64,000 bases of DNA from Streptomyces sp. NBC_01267 (GCF_036241575.1 NZ_CP108455.1:3158001-3222000), one strand, 5' to 3'; shown: positions 41,261-50,884, counted from the first letter of the stretch. The notes: generated by a model not told the origin, from the sequence alone. Translations and numbers: made by a program.

Positions 41261-42132
41261 GCGGCCGTACGGGAAACCGCGTGAAGAACCGCCGCTACCG
41301 GGCGGGGAGCCCCCGGGGCGGCCGGCTGAACAACACCCTCGCCGTCGCCTTCTGCCTCGTGTGGATCTTCCCCGTCTACTGGATGGTCAACACGGCGTTC
41401 AAGCCCCGCTCCGAGGCGATGACGCCGACCCCGCACTTCTGGCCGCACTCCCCCACGCTGCGCAACTTCGACGTGGCGATCAACCAGACCAGCTTCCTGA
41501 CCAGCCTGCGCAACAGCCTGATCGTGGTGGGCGGCGCGGTGCTGCTGGCCGTGGTCCTGGGGACGTTCGCCGCGGCGGCGCTGTCCCGGTTCCGCTTCCG
41601 CGGCAGGCGCACCCTCATGGTGGCCATCCTGATCGTGCAGATGCTGCCGATCACGGCGCTGCTCATCCCGACCTTCCTGATCTTCAACGAACTCGGGCTG
41701 CTGGGCACCTACATCGGGCTGGTCTTCGCATACGTGGCCACCGTGCTGCCGTTCTCGATCTGGGTCATGCGCGGGTTCTTCCTCACCGTCCCGGCCGAGG
41801 TCGAGGAGGCCGCGCGGCTCGACGGCGCCACCACCTGGCAGACCCTGACCCGGATCCTCTTCCCGCTGGTCGCGCCGGGCGTGATCGCGTCCAGCATCTT
41901 CGCGTTCATCACGGCGTGGAACGACTACCTGGTCGCCTACACGTTCATGAAGGACCAGGACCACTACACGCTGCCGGTCTGGCTGGCGTCGTTCAGCACC
42001 CCGGTCACCGGCACCGACTTCGGCGGCCAGATGGCCGGTTCGGTGATCTTCTCCCTGCCGGTGGTCGTCTTCTTCCTGATCATCCAACGCAAATTGGTGT
42101 CCGGCATGTCCGCCGGCGCCGTGAAGGGATGA
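41257..42132 (+). CDS. ABC sugar importer permease (MalG/NgcG-like)
   Basis: A 291-residue permease with about six helices (LAVAFCLVWIFPVYWMVNTAF first). The EAA coupling loop is EVEEAARLDGATTWQTLTRILFPLVAPG. The GTG start overlaps the previous stop as GTGA with GGGGGAGG just upstream, and its own stop overlaps the GH20 start as ATGA, so the four genes are translated as a unit. Partner of the permease encoded just before. Confidence 0.9.
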   Translation: MSGRTGNRVKNRRYRAGSPRGGRLNNTLAVAFCLVWIFPVYWMVNTAFKPRSEAMTPTPHFWPHSPTLRNFDVAINQTSFLTSLRNSLIVVGGAVLLAVVLGTFAAAALSRFRFRGRRTLMVAILIVQMLPITALLIPTFLIFNELGLLGTYIGLVFAYVATVLPFSIWVMRGFFLTVPAEVEEAARLDGATTWQTLTRILFPLVAPGVIASSIFAFITAWNDYLVAYTFMKDQDHYTLPVWLASFSTPVTGTDFGGQMAGSVIFSLPVVVFFLIIQRKLVSGMSAGAVKG

Positions 42133-43769
42133 CCCGCACCATGCTCCTTCCCCGCCCCGCTTCGGCCTCGTCCGGCGACGGCTCGTTCCCGCTGGACCCG
42201 TCCACCCGGATCACCGCGCCCGGCGAACTGGCGCCGACCGCCCACTGGCTCCAGTCGGTCCTGCGTCCGGCGACCGGCCTGCCGCTGCCGGTGACCGGCG
42301 TGGCCGGCCCCGCCCCCGGCAGCCCCGCCCTGGCACTGACCCTGGATCCGGCCCTCCCCGCCGAGGGATACCGCCTGACCTGCGGCCCGGACGGAGTCGC
42401 CCTCGCGGGTGGCGACGCGGCGGGCGTCTTCTACGGCTGCCAGGCGCTCCGCCAGCTGCTGCCCCCGCAGGTCTACCGCGCGGCCCCGGTGGCCGGGGTG
42501 CGCTGGGCGGTGCCGTACGGGACCGTCGAGGACGCCCCGCGGTTCCGCTGGCGCGGCGCGATGCTGGACGTGGCCCGGCACTTCATGCCCAAGCACGACG
42601 TACTGCGCTTCCTCGACCTGCTGGCGATGCACCGCCTCAACACGCTCCATCTGCACCTGACCGACGACCAGGGCTGGCGGGTGGAGATCCTGCGCCACCC
42701 CCGGCTGACCGAGGTGGGCTCCTGGCGCCGCGAGTCCCAGCTCGGCGCCGCACCGGACGCCCCCGACAACGGCCGCCCGCACGGCGGTTACTACACCCAG
42801 GACGACCTGCGCGAGATCGTCGCGTACGCCGCCCAGCGGCACATCACCGTCGTGCCGGAGATCGACGTACCGGGCCACTCGCAGGCCGCCATCGCCGCCT
42901 ACCCCGAACTGGGCGTACGGGGCGAACAGTTGGAGACGAGCCCGCGGTGGGGCATCAACACGAACATCCTGAACGCCGAGGAGTCGACGGTCGACTTCTT
43001 CCTCGGGGTGTTCGACGAGGTGATGGACCTCTTCCCGGCCCCGTTCATCGGGATCGGCGGCGACGAGTGCCCCAAGGACCAGTGGGACACCGACCCGCGC
43101 ACCCAGGAGCTGATGCGTGAGCGGGGGCTCGGCGGTTCGAAGGAGCTCCAGGCGTGGTTCCTCGGCCGGATCGGCGCGCATGTCGCCGCGCGCGGGCGCC
43201 GGGTGTTCGGGTGGGACGAGATCCTGGAGGGGGAGGTTCCCGAGGGAGTGGCCGTCGCCTCCTGGCGCGGCATGACCGGTGCCCGTACGGCGGCGCGCCG
43301 GGGGTACGACGTGATCTCCTGCCCCGACGACCAGGTGTACCTGGACTACCGGCAGTCGGAGCTGGACAGCGAGCCGATCCCGTTCGCGGTGCCGCTGACG
43401 CTCGCGGACGCGTACCGCTTCGACCCGGTCCCCGACGGGCTCACCGAGCAGGAGACGGCCCGGATCCTGGGCGGGCAGGCCAACATCTGGACCGAGCACA
43501 TGGATTCGCCCCGGACCGTCGACTACTACGTCTTCCCGCGCCTGTGCGCGATCGCGGAGGCGCTGTGGAGCGGGGGCGAGCGCGACTTCGACGACTTCCG
43601 GGTACGGCTGCGCGCCCACCTGGCCCGGCTCGACGCGCTCGGCGTCGAGTACCGGCGGGAGGACGGCCCGCTGCCCTGGCAGAGCCGGCCGGGCGTCCCC
43701 GGCAAACCGGCCACGCGCACCGAGTGGGCCGAGCTCATCGACGGGCTCGTGGCCACCATCAGGACCTGA
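42129..43769 (+). CDS. GH20 beta-N-acetylhexosaminidase, cytoplasmic
   Basis: A 546-residue family 20 glycoside hydrolase with no signal peptide. The N-terminal GH20b domain (about 1-135) is followed by the catalytic barrel: FRWRGAMLDVARHFMP, LHLHLTDDQGWRVEI, VVPEIDVPGHSQAAI and the catalytic pair Asp312-Glu313 in IGIGGDECPKDQW. It removes terminal beta-linked GlcNAc or GalNAc by substrate-assisted catalysis. Because it is intracellular and translationally coupled to the importer permeases, it probably splits imported chitobiose or another N-acetylhexosaminide. ATG 42129 overlaps the permease stop. Confidence 0.93.
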   Translation: MTRTMLLPRPASASSGDGSFPLDPSTRITAPGELAPTAHWLQSVLRPATGLPLPVTGVAGPAPGSPALALTLDPALPAEGYRLTCGPDGVALAGGDAAGVFYGCQALRQLLPPQVYRAAPVAGVRWAVPYGTVEDAPRFRWRGAMLDVARHFMPKHDVLRFLDLLAMHRLNTLHLHLTDDQGWRVEILRHPRLTEVGSWRRESQLGAAPDAPDNGRPHGGYYTQDDLREIVAYAAQRHITVVPEIDVPGHSQAAIAAYPELGVRGEQLETSPRWGINTNILNAEESTVDFFLGVFDEVMDLFPAPFIGIGGDECPKDQWDTDPRTQELMRERGLGGSKELQAWFLGRIGAHVAARGRRVFGWDEILEGEVPEGVAVASWRGMTGARTAARRGYDVISCPDDQVYLDYRQSELDSEPIPFAVPLTLADAYRFDPVPDGLTEQETARILGGQANIWTEHMDSPRTVDYYVFPRLCAIAEALWSGGERDFDDFRVRLRAHLARLDALGVEYRREDGPLPWQSRPGVPGKPATRTEWAELIDGLVATIRT

Positions 43770-43849
43770 GCGCGCCCCGGCGAACGCTCCCGACAGTTCG
43801 GCGCAGTCCCCCCGTACCACCTTCATCACGTGATTCCGAGGGAGAAACA

Positions 43850-46123
43850 GTGAAGCCAGGAACAGGACGACGGGCCGCACTCGCGGCCACGTCCGCGCTC
43901 ACCATGGCAGTGGCAGCGGGGGTGGCGGGCCTGCCCGCCGCGAACGCTGCAACCGCCGCAGGCACCACAAACACCGCAAGCACCGCAAGCACCGCAAACA
44001 CCGCAAGCACAGCCGCGGCCTCCGGGACGGTGACCCTCGGCGGCAAGTGTCTCGACGTCACCGACGGCAGCTCGGCCAACGGCACTGCCCTCCAGCTGTT
44101 CGACTGCAACGGAGGCACCGCCCAGCAGTTCAGCTGGGCGGACGACGGCACCCTCAAGGTGCTCGGCAAGTGCCTGGACGTGACCGGCGGTTCGGACGCC
44201 ACCGGCGCGCTCGTCCAGCTCTACGACTGCGCGCGGGTGAACCAGCAGAAGTTCAGGTACCTGCCCGACGGCACCATCTACAGCGCCAAGTCCGGCAAGT
44301 GCGTGGCCGTACAAGGACAGGTCGTGAACCACTCGCGCGTCGGCCTCGCCTCGTGCGACCCGAAGCAGCTCACCCAGCAGTGGACCGCCGGGTCGGCGCC
44401 CGGCCCGGCGTACCGGCTCTCGGGCGGTGCCCCCGTCGCGTACGACAACCCCGACGACACCCCGGCCGGAGTGTTCACCGCGAAGGACGGCCGGTTCTAC
44501 TACCAGCAGTCGGACGCCCTGTACGGCGCGAACGACCCGCGCACCTGGGCGTTCTTCAGCGGCGCCGACTTCGACTCCGCGAAGCCCGACCCGATATCCG
44601 GCGCGGTGAACCCCGCCAACGCGCAGGACCGCAACGACGACACGACATGGCGCTGCAACAACAGCCCCACCGGCAAGGAGGCCACCCCGACCCCGGGCTC
44701 CACGGGTTACGCCCAGCCCAACTACTGCGACCTGGCGGGCGTGTGGGTCGATCCGGGCAGTGGTGACTGGTACGGCCTGGTGCACAACGAGTTCACGCCG
44801 AAGCCCTTCGGCGACGGCATGCACTACGACGGCATCGACTACGCCGTCTCCAAGGACCAGGGCAGGACCTGGTCGATCGAGGACCACGTCATCACCTCGC
44901 CGTACAGCACGAAGCGCGACGACACCGGCCAGTTCCCGAAGGACACGTACGACTACGGCGACGGCGACCCGCGCCTGTACGTGGACAACGCCTCGGGGTA
45001 CTTCTACGTCTTCTACGCGGACCGCGTGCTGAACAAGTCCGGCGGCGGCAGCGTCTGGCACCAGCACGTGGCGCGCGCGCCCATCGCGCAGAAGATGGCG
45101 CCGTCCTCATGGAGGAAGTGGCACGACGGCACCTGGCAGTCGCCGGGCACCGGCGGCGCGGAATCCAACATCATCCCGTCGGACGGCAACGGCACCGGCT
45201 ACACCGCACCCGCCGACGAGTACCAGCCGTCCACCGCCGGGAAGGCCGCGGACCAGGTCACGCAGGGCGCCATGCCGGACAACTCCCAGCTGACCGTCAT
45301 GAACATCACCTGGAACGCCTACCTGGGCAAGTACATCGGCACCCCGCAGAACAACATCGCCCAGGCCACCGACACCAAGTCCCCGCTGCACTTCTACGCG
45401 ACGGACGACCTGGCCACCCAGAAGTGGGTGGACATGGGCAGCGTCGCGGAGAACCAGAACGCCTCGTGGTACCGGTGGTTCCTCGACTCGGAGACGAAGA
45501 CCACGTCCAACGTGGTGGGCCGGACGTTCCGCTCGTACTGCTCGTTCTACTGCGACACGTACACGGGTGAGTACGCCGACATCACCATCGAGCCCACGTC
45601 GAAGACGGAGCTGCCCGCCTCCCCGACCGGCGGCAAGGCCCGGCAGATCAAGGCCGCGAACGGCAGGTCGCTCGCGCTCTCCGGCGGGAAGCCGGTCGCC
45701 CTGTCCCAGCCGGTCCCCCTGTCCGGTCCGAACGCACTGGCAGGTCCGAACGCACTGTCCGGTCCGAACGCCCTGGCCGGTGGCAAGCCCCAGAAGTGGC
45801 AGGTCACCGGCACCGGTGACGGCTTCTACACGGTCACCGGAGGCGACGGGCGCCCGCTGCGCGTCGCCGACGGGACGAAGGGCCGCGCCTGGGGCGCCGC
45901 CGTATCGTCCGGTACGGCGGGCGCCGAGACACCGGCCACCGCCCAGTGGTACCTCCAGGAGATCGTGAAGTCCCCGGCCAAGGGGGGCGCCTCGAAGGCC
46001 ACCGGCACGTACCGCCTGGTCAACCGCTACAGCGGGCTCGCCCTGAGCCTGGACAAGCACGGTTCGGCCGTGACGGCTCCGCAGAGCACGGACCCGGCCC
46101 AGCTGCTGTCGTTCCGTTCCTGA
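43850..46123 (+). CDS. Secreted ricin-type lectin protein with Asp-box beta-propeller-like domain
   Basis: A 757-residue secreted protein. A signal peptide (AANA-A cut near residue 33) and an AST repeat linker lead to a ricin-type beta-trefoil (about 60-185) with three lobes, each with KCLDV or KCVAV and ending QQFSW, QQKF or QQW. The middle (about 190-590) is not a family I can name. It contains one clear Asp box (SKDQGRTW) and Trp/Tyr-rich strands such as DPRLYVDNASGYFYVFYADR, as in five-bladed propeller glycosidases and sialidases. A PNAL(A/S)G triple repeat precedes a second trefoil-like C-terminus. GTG 43850 has GAGGGAG upstream. It sits between two GH20 genes, so a role in HexNAc-glycan capture or cleavage is likely. 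Confidence 0.8.
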   Translation: MKPGTGRRAALAATSALTMAVAAGVAGLPAANAATAAGTTNTASTASTANTASTAAASGTVTLGGKCLDVTDGSSANGTALQLFDCNGGTAQQFSWADDGTLKVLGKCLDVTGGSDATGALVQLYDCARVNQQKFRYLPDGTIYSAKSGKCVAVQGQVVNHSRVGLASCDPKQLTQQWTAGSAPGPAYRLSGGAPVAYDNPDDTPAGVFTAKDGRFYYQQSDALYGANDPRTWAFFSGADFDSAKPDPISGAVNPANAQDRNDDTTWRCNNSPTGKEATPTPGSTGYAQPNYCDLAGVWVDPGSGDWYGLVHNEFTPKPFGDGMHYDGIDYAVSKDQGRTWSIEDHVITSPYSTKRDDTGQFPKDTYDYGDGDPRLYVDNASGYFYVFYADRVLNKSGGGSVWHQHVARAPIAQKMAPSSWRKWHDGTWQSPGTGGAESNIIPSDGNGTGYTAPADEYQPSTAGKAADQVTQGAMPDNSQLTVMNITWNAYLGKYIGTPQNNIAQATDTKSPLHFYATDDLATQKWVDMGSVAENQNASWYRWFLDSETKTTSNVVGRTFRSYCSFYCDTYTGEYADITIEPTSKTELPASPTGGKARQIKAANGRSLALSGGKPVALSQPVPLSGPNALAGPNALSGPNALAGGKPQKWQVTGTGDGFYTVTGGDGRPLRVADGTKGRAWGAAVSSGTAGAETPATAQWYLQEIVKSPAKGGASKATGTYRLVNRYSGLALSLDKHGSAVTAPQSTDPAQLLSFRS

Positions 46124-46537
46124 CAGACACGGCTGTCGGGGATCGGACGGATCCCCGGCGATCCCGCACCGGGGTCTTCTCCGAGCCCGCCCACGTGAGT
46201 ACGCCGGCTCGGGGAAGACCCCGTCGCTCGCTTCCGGACACCGGCCGGTCCGCGGCTTCAGGAAGCTGTCAGCCAGTCACGCTCCGGCGAGATCCCGGAG
46301 TGCGCGGGGAGGCGCGGGTCCGTGCTCCCGAACATCGACCCCCGGGGCATCGACCACCCGGGCATCGACCACCCGGGCATCAGCCTCCCTGACATGAGCC
46401 TCCCTGACATGAGCCTCCCAGGCATCAGCGAGCGGGGCGCGGCGCCTCCGGGACGCCGCGCCCCGCTCGCCGTTCTCGCGTCACGGCATCTCAACTCACC
46501 CGTCCCACGGACCCCTTGACGGCTCACCAGGGGCGTC
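46124..46537. other. Gene-free stretch with two hairpins and short repeats
   Basis: Between the lectin gene and the broken glycosidase I see no gene. An 18-base stem with one mismatch (46170-46187 with 46206-46223) probably ends the lectin transcript. A repetitive part follows: ACCCGGGCATCG units at about 46358-46382 and GAGCCTCCCTGACAT units at 46383-46415. A perfect 17-base GC hairpin (46428-46444 with 46454-46470) comes next. An open frame over the repeats (46322-46519) has no credible protein features. Confidence 0.7.
46170..46223 (+). terminator. Hairpin terminator after the lectin gene
   Basis: Arms 46170-46187 and 46206-46223 pair over 18 bases with one mismatch around an 18-base loop, 47 bases after the stop codon of the lectin gene. 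Confidence 0.65.
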
Positions 46538-47279
46538 TTGAAGCCCCGGCAACGCTCCGGCTACCAGCACATCACCTACTCCTCCTTCGACCTCAAGTGG
46601 CTCGGCGGGGTCTGCGCCCCCGTCACGGTCACCGCGCCGAAGGAAGTGAAGGCGGGGGAGCGGACGGACCTGTCGATCCGTGTGGTCAACCAGAACGACC
46701 AGCCCCTGCCGACCGGCCGTACGGAGATCGAGCTGCCCGCCGGATGGAAGGCGTCCGCGGTGACGGTCCCGGCGCTGAAGCCGGGCCAGGGCGCCACCGT
46801 GACGCTGCCCGTCGACGTACCCCTCACCGCGACGGGCCGGACGCAGCTCAAGGCCGTCTACTCCGTACGTGACGCACACGCCTACGGCACGGCCACCGTC
46901 AGCGTGACCCCCGCCGCGAACGCCCCGGCGGCGCCCCGGATATCGGCGCTGCCGGTCCTCGACAACATCCAGGCAGCAGGTGCCACCGGAGCGCTCGACG
47001 ACGTCATGTCGTACTGGATCCGGGTGTCCAACCCCGTTCAACACCCCGCTCACCGACGTGCAGTTGACCGGCGATCTGGGCAACCTGGCGGCGTGCGCAC
47101 AAGCCACCCTCGCGCCCGGCGCCGACTACATCTGCCGGGGCGCGGCGAGCGGCCGGCGGATGATCACCCAGGCCGACCTCGACCAGGGATTCACGCCGAA
47201 CCTGACGGTGTCCGGCACCGCCCCGGACGGGACACGGACGTCCGCCACGGCCACCGGGGACCACACCGACGTCTTCTGA
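46538..47279 (+). pseudogene. Remnant of a secreted glycosidase (NEW3-type C-terminal part), frameshifted
   Basis: Only the C-terminal part of a larger protein remains. The first piece reads SGYQHITYSSFDLKWLGG and then a beta-sandwich of the NEW3/alpha-galactosidase-associated type (VTVTAPKEVKAGERTDLSIRV, LPAGWKAS, TGRTQLKAVYSVRD). The reading frame breaks at WIRVSNP around 47032-47035, where a run of four C bases appears to carry one extra C; the next frame continues sensibly as FNTPLTDVQLTGDLGN, GADYICRG to the stop at 47279. The frame is closed upstream at 46517, so the start and the catalytic domain are gone. The remnant lies among glycan genes and was probably a glycoside hydrolase of this locus. 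Confidence 0.75.
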
Positions 47280-47318
47280 CATCCCGGGTGACATCCCGGG
47301 CCGGCCGGGTCCGTCCCA

Positions 47319-49358
47319 CTAGGACTTGTCCGGCCCGCTGTCGAAATCGGGCCGCAGCAGGGTGAGTTCGGCCGCCCCCGCGTACGGCAGGCCGTTCGCC
47401 GCGGAGGTCGCCGTGAGCCGGACGTGACGTGCCGAGGTCGTCGGGAAGGTGATCTCCTTCTCCGTCTGGTCGTCGGCGAAGGTCCCCCGGGCCGCCGTAC
47501 GCCAGTGGACGCCGTCGGAGCTGACGTCGAAGGTCCAGGCCCCGATGCGCCCATTGGTCCCGGCGTCCTGCCGGGGCAGGTAGCGGAACCCGGCGAGCTG
47601 CCGGTTCGCGCCCAGGTCGAGGGTGATGTGGTGCGGCATCGGTGCCGCGGCCGGACTGTAGGCCGTGTGCCAGGCCGAGTACGGATCGTCGTCGAGGACA
47701 TTGATCGCGCGCCCGTCCTCCGCGGTGGTCTCCTCGCTGTCGGTGCTGACCGTCATCCCGGCCTTGGGCAGCGCACGCAGGCTGAACGCGGTGCTGCCGG
47801 GCGGGCCACCGATGGCATCCACCTGGCTCAGGAACGTCCATGCGGAGGGAACCCGCGGCGAGCCCCAGGTGCGCTCGGCCAACACCTCCAGGGGCCGGCG
47901 CGCGAAGTGGTCGAAGAACGCGGTGCTCTGCGTCTCGGCGCTGTCGGACCACCGGGAGACCTTGTAGCCGAGAACCCGTCCGCCGCCCACCGCCGGTGTC
48001 GGGAACGCGTAGTTCTCGTAGGTGTCACCGATGTCGACGTAGCCGTAGTCGCCGATCTTCTGCCCGAAGCCGGGGCTCACGTACAGCACGGGCTCGGGCG
48101 AGGCGACCACGGTGTAGCCCTTGGCGACCAGCGGCGACGGATCACTGTCGATGTAGTCGTCGAGGACGATCGTCCTGTCGGGTGCGATCGAGGACTGCTG
48201 TCCGTACTGGTCCCACCACTCCCACGCCTCGGTGGTCCTGCCGTGCGAACGCACCTGCTTGTTCAGGGTGTTGAGGAAGTCGACGAAGACGTCCCCGGCG
48301 TAACCGAAGCCACGCGCGTTCTTGTAGGAGACGAGCTCCGGGCAGGCGTTCTTCTTGTCGTCCAGACCGATCTCGTCGCCGCCGACATGCACGTACTTGC
48401 TGTCGAACAACGGGATGACGGCTTCGAGGAGATCGTGCACGAAGTCACGGGTGTGCTGCTTGGTGATGTCCAGGGTCCAGCCGCCGAGTTCACCACCGGG
48501 CCACTTCCCCTGGTCCATCGAGGTACAGGCGAAGCGCAGCTTCGGATCGTAGGTGGTGAGGGGGGTGGCGTGGCCGGGCAGGTCGATCTCGGGGATGACG
48601 TCGACATGGTACGTACGGGCATAGTCCTGCAGTTCCCGCAGGTCAGCGGGGTTGTAGGAGTCAGCTGCGGCAAGACCGGGGAACTGCGGCAGCTGGATGC
48701 GGAAGCCTTCCCAGTCGGTGAGGTGCAGATGGAAGGTGGTGAGCTTCTGCCAGGCCATCTCACGGATCTGCGTCTTGAGGTAGCCGATGGAGAAGAACTT
48801 GCGCCCCACGTCGAGCATCTGCGCACGCTGCTCGACGTCCGGCCAGTCGCGGGCGGTGCCGCGCGGGATCGAGGTGTGGCGGTCGTCGAGCCTGATGGCC
48901 TGCTCGATGGTCTGGGTGGCGTAGAAGACCCCGGCGTCCCCGGTGGCGTCCACCTCCAGGACGTTACCTATGTTCAACGCGTAGCCCTGCGCCCCGAGTT
49001 GGGCATCGGCGCTACGGGACCGCAACGCGATGTCACCAGCCTTCGGAGTACCGGTGACGACGGGCAGGGTGCGCCCGGCGAGAGCCCCCAGATCGGTCGC
49101 GAACGTACGTGCCGTGGAACGGAGTTCGGCGGCATCGGCGCCACCGAGGACGATCCGGGAGCGGGGCGCCAGACGGAACTCACCGTGTCCGCCGCGCCAT
49201 TCGCGGATCCCGGGCTGAACGGCCGGAGCGCGATTGACGGCGGCGGCAGCGGCAGTGACGGGCGAGGCGGAGGCGGAGGCGGCGCCCGCGACTCCGAGGG
49301 GAGCGGCGCCGACGACGAGCAGTACGACCGGCAGGACATGCCGGATGAAACGTCTCAT
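47319..49358 (-). CDS. Secreted GH20 beta-N-acetylhexosaminidase with CBM32-like domain
   Basis: A 679-residue exported enzyme. A signal peptide (MRRFIRHVLPVVLLVVGAAP, cut after about 30) is followed by a GH20b domain (about 55-165), then the catalytic barrel with DVGRKFFSIGYLKTQIREM, HLHLTDWEGFRIQL, PEIDLPGHATPL and the catalytic pair Asp328-Glu329 (YVHVGGDEIGLDD). The C-terminal 140 residues form an F5/8 type C (CBM32) fold: NVLDDDPYSAWHTAYSP, HHITLDLGANRQLAGFRYLPR, WTFDVSSDGVHWRTAARG. It should release HexNAc from extracellular glycans for the importer encoded at 38.8-42.1 kb. Start ATG 49358; the frame is open upstream without family sequence. Confidence 0.93.
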   Translation of the reverse strand: MRRFIRHVLPVVLLVVGAAPLGVAGAASASASPVTAAAAAVNRAPAVQPGIREWRGGHGEFRLAPRSRIVLGGADAAELRSTARTFATDLGALAGRTLPVVTGTPKAGDIALRSRSADAQLGAQGYALNIGNVLEVDATGDAGVFYATQTIEQAIRLDDRHTSIPRGTARDWPDVEQRAQMLDVGRKFFSIGYLKTQIREMAWQKLTTFHLHLTDWEGFRIQLPQFPGLAAADSYNPADLRELQDYARTYHVDVIPEIDLPGHATPLTTYDPKLRFACTSMDQGKWPGGELGGWTLDITKQHTRDFVHDLLEAVIPLFDSKYVHVGGDEIGLDDKKNACPELVSYKNARGFGYAGDVFVDFLNTLNKQVRSHGRTTEAWEWWDQYGQQSSIAPDRTIVLDDYIDSDPSPLVAKGYTVVASPEPVLYVSPGFGQKIGDYGYVDIGDTYENYAFPTPAVGGGRVLGYKVSRWSDSAETQSTAFFDHFARRPLEVLAERTWGSPRVPSAWTFLSQVDAIGGPPGSTAFSLRALPKAGMTVSTDSEETTAEDGRAINVLDDDPYSAWHTAYSPAAAPMPHHITLDLGANRQLAGFRYLPRQDAGTNGRIGAWTFDVSSDGVHWRTAARGTFADDQTEKEITFPTTSARHVRLTATSAANGLPYAGAAELTLLRPDFDSGPDKS

Positions 49359-49581
49359 GAGCAGTACCGTCCCGAGGCTCGACGACTCTGACATCGGATG
49401 CCAGACGATAGGGGCGGGCCAAGTGACGGTCCAGAGGTCGTGCGCAGGTACGACCGAAAAGGCGGTCCTGCAATCACCTTCGCGCATAGACACAGGGCGC
49501 GAGCACGTCCCGCCCACCCCCCAGATCCCAACTACAGCTCACTACAGCCGAGTTCAAGATCCCTCTCACTCCTATCGCCTC

Positions 49582-50529
49582 CTATCGCCCCACCTGCGCC
49601 CCCGGGCGCTTGAAGACCTGCTTCCCGTGCCAGACGACGAACTCCGGCTCGACAGCGGGTCGCCCGGGTCTGCCCGTCGCGACCGGCTGTCCGTGAAGGT
49701 CGTCGACGGCCCGGCCGGCCCGACTTCGCGCCACGTACAGCTGGGAGACCTGAATGCGCAGATCGGGCAGGAGCCCCAGAACCCCGAGGTCGAAGAGCGT
49801 GTGGTGCAGGGAGCACAGCGCCAGCCCGTTGTTCACCTCGTCGGGGCCGTCCTGGCTGTGCCACCGTACGTGCGCGGCCTCCAGCCCCACGGGGTGACGC
49901 CCGAGCGCGCCGTCGAACCCGCAGAAGGCACAGGCATACCCATAGGCAAGGAGCACCTCCTCGGCGAACCCGGCCCGCCGCCTCCGCCGTCTCCTCCCCC
50001 TCGGCGCCTGCTCCGTCTCGTCGGCGTCGGCATCGGCATCGGCCAGATCCAGCCCGACGGCATCGCGGATGAGCACGTCCAACGCCGGAGTGAAGTGCTG
50101 TTCCATCAGGAGCCGGGCCGCCGCCGCGAGGGTCCCCGGATCGGCCAGCAGCATCTCGACCTCGGGCCGCAGCCGCCCATGAGCACCCCGATCCCGCAGG
50201 AGGCCACCCCGCTCGGCTACGTCCGGCCCGATGGGTACCCCGTCCCGGTCCCGCAGATCCCACAGGTCGCGTTCCAGGTGCACGAACGGCATGGCGGCCC
50301 GCTGCCTCGCGCGGGCGACGCTCGTCACGGCCGGACCGAAGTCGTTGATCAGCCGGCTGACGGGGTCTTCCGCCTCGCCGTACGTGACTGCGGTGCTGCC
50401 GGACGCGGAGAACCTCCCCAGCAGCCAGAGCACCAGCAACGGCTTGTGCGGCGCCCGGCGGCTGCCGATCTGTGCCTGCCGCAGCGCGGCCAGCGACCTC
50501 ATCAGCTCGTCTCGTGTCACAGAGTCCAA
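49582..50529 (-). CDS. Phosphorothioated-DNA-dependent HNH restriction endonuclease (SprMcrA-like)
   Basis: A 315-residue two-domain enzyme. The N-terminal half (about 5-165) resembles the sulfur-binding domain that recognises phosphorothioate DNA: RSLAALRQAQIGSRRAPHKPLLVLWLLGRF in essence, MPFVHLERDLWDLR, LLMEQHFTPALDVLIRDAVGL. After an acidic linker and an RRRRRR patch comes the HNH domain: C200-x2-C203 (YACAFCGFDG), GLEAAHVRWHSQDGPDEVNNGLALC with His220 and Asn234, and SLHHTLFD. It matches type IV enzymes such as SprMcrA that cut phosphorothioated foreign DNA. No dnd modification genes are in the window, as expected for a purely restricting enzyme. Confidence 0.88.
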   Translation of the reverse strand: MDSVTRDELMRSLAALRQAQIGSRRAPHKPLLVLWLLGRFSASGSTAVTYGEAEDPVSRLINDFGPAVTSVARARQRAAMPFVHLERDLWDLRDRDGVPIGPDVAERGGLLRDRGAHGRLRPEVEMLLADPGTLAAAARLLMEQHFTPALDVLIRDAVGLDLADADADADETEQAPRGRRRRRRRAGFAEEVLLAYGYACAFCGFDGALGRHPVGLEAAHVRWHSQDGPDEVNNGLALCSLHHTLFDLGVLGLLPDLRIQVSQLYVARSRAGRAVDDLHGQPVATGRPGRPAVEPEFVVWHGKQVFKRPGAQVGR

Positions 50530-50884
50530 CCCGTCCCGCCTTCAACGACACCGCTCACGCAGTGGCTACGGCAGAAGACCGCACGCACGGGCTCCCGCGC
50601 AACCCGCAGGGGCCCGTATCGGCTGGAGTGAGCGAAGAGCGTCGCCGCACGACTGAAGGTTCAGATCGGTCTGAGAAACAGGCCCCCCACCACCGCACCC
50701 GGCCTTCCCACCCCAGAGACCCTCCCCAGCTCCCCGGCCGCTCGGACCGACACCGCCCCACCCGCTACACTGTCCGCGGTGACCTAGCCCTCACAGGCCC
50801 GGTCACCACAACCCTGTCGGCTGACCGGCCTGAATCCCTCGCCCACCCGGGCCGGGTTTCGGACACGGTTTCCGGCAGATCCCC
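50530..50884. other. Gene-free region upstream of tRNA-Arg
   Basis: These 355 bases carry no convincing gene on either strand. TACACT at 50765-50770 could be the -10 box of a promoter for the tRNA, but no good -35 box is placed 16-18 bases before it. Confidence 0.5.

Noticed and set aside
46322..46519. A 65-codon frame encoding a repeated GIDHPGI / LPDMS peptide
   Set aside because: The peptide repeats follow DNA-level repeats, there is no ribosome site and the frame runs into a GC hairpin.
49234..50631. A 465-codon plus-strand frame opposite GH20 and the restriction enzyme
   Set aside because: Proline and arginine-rich shadow; the minus strand carries two well-supported genes.
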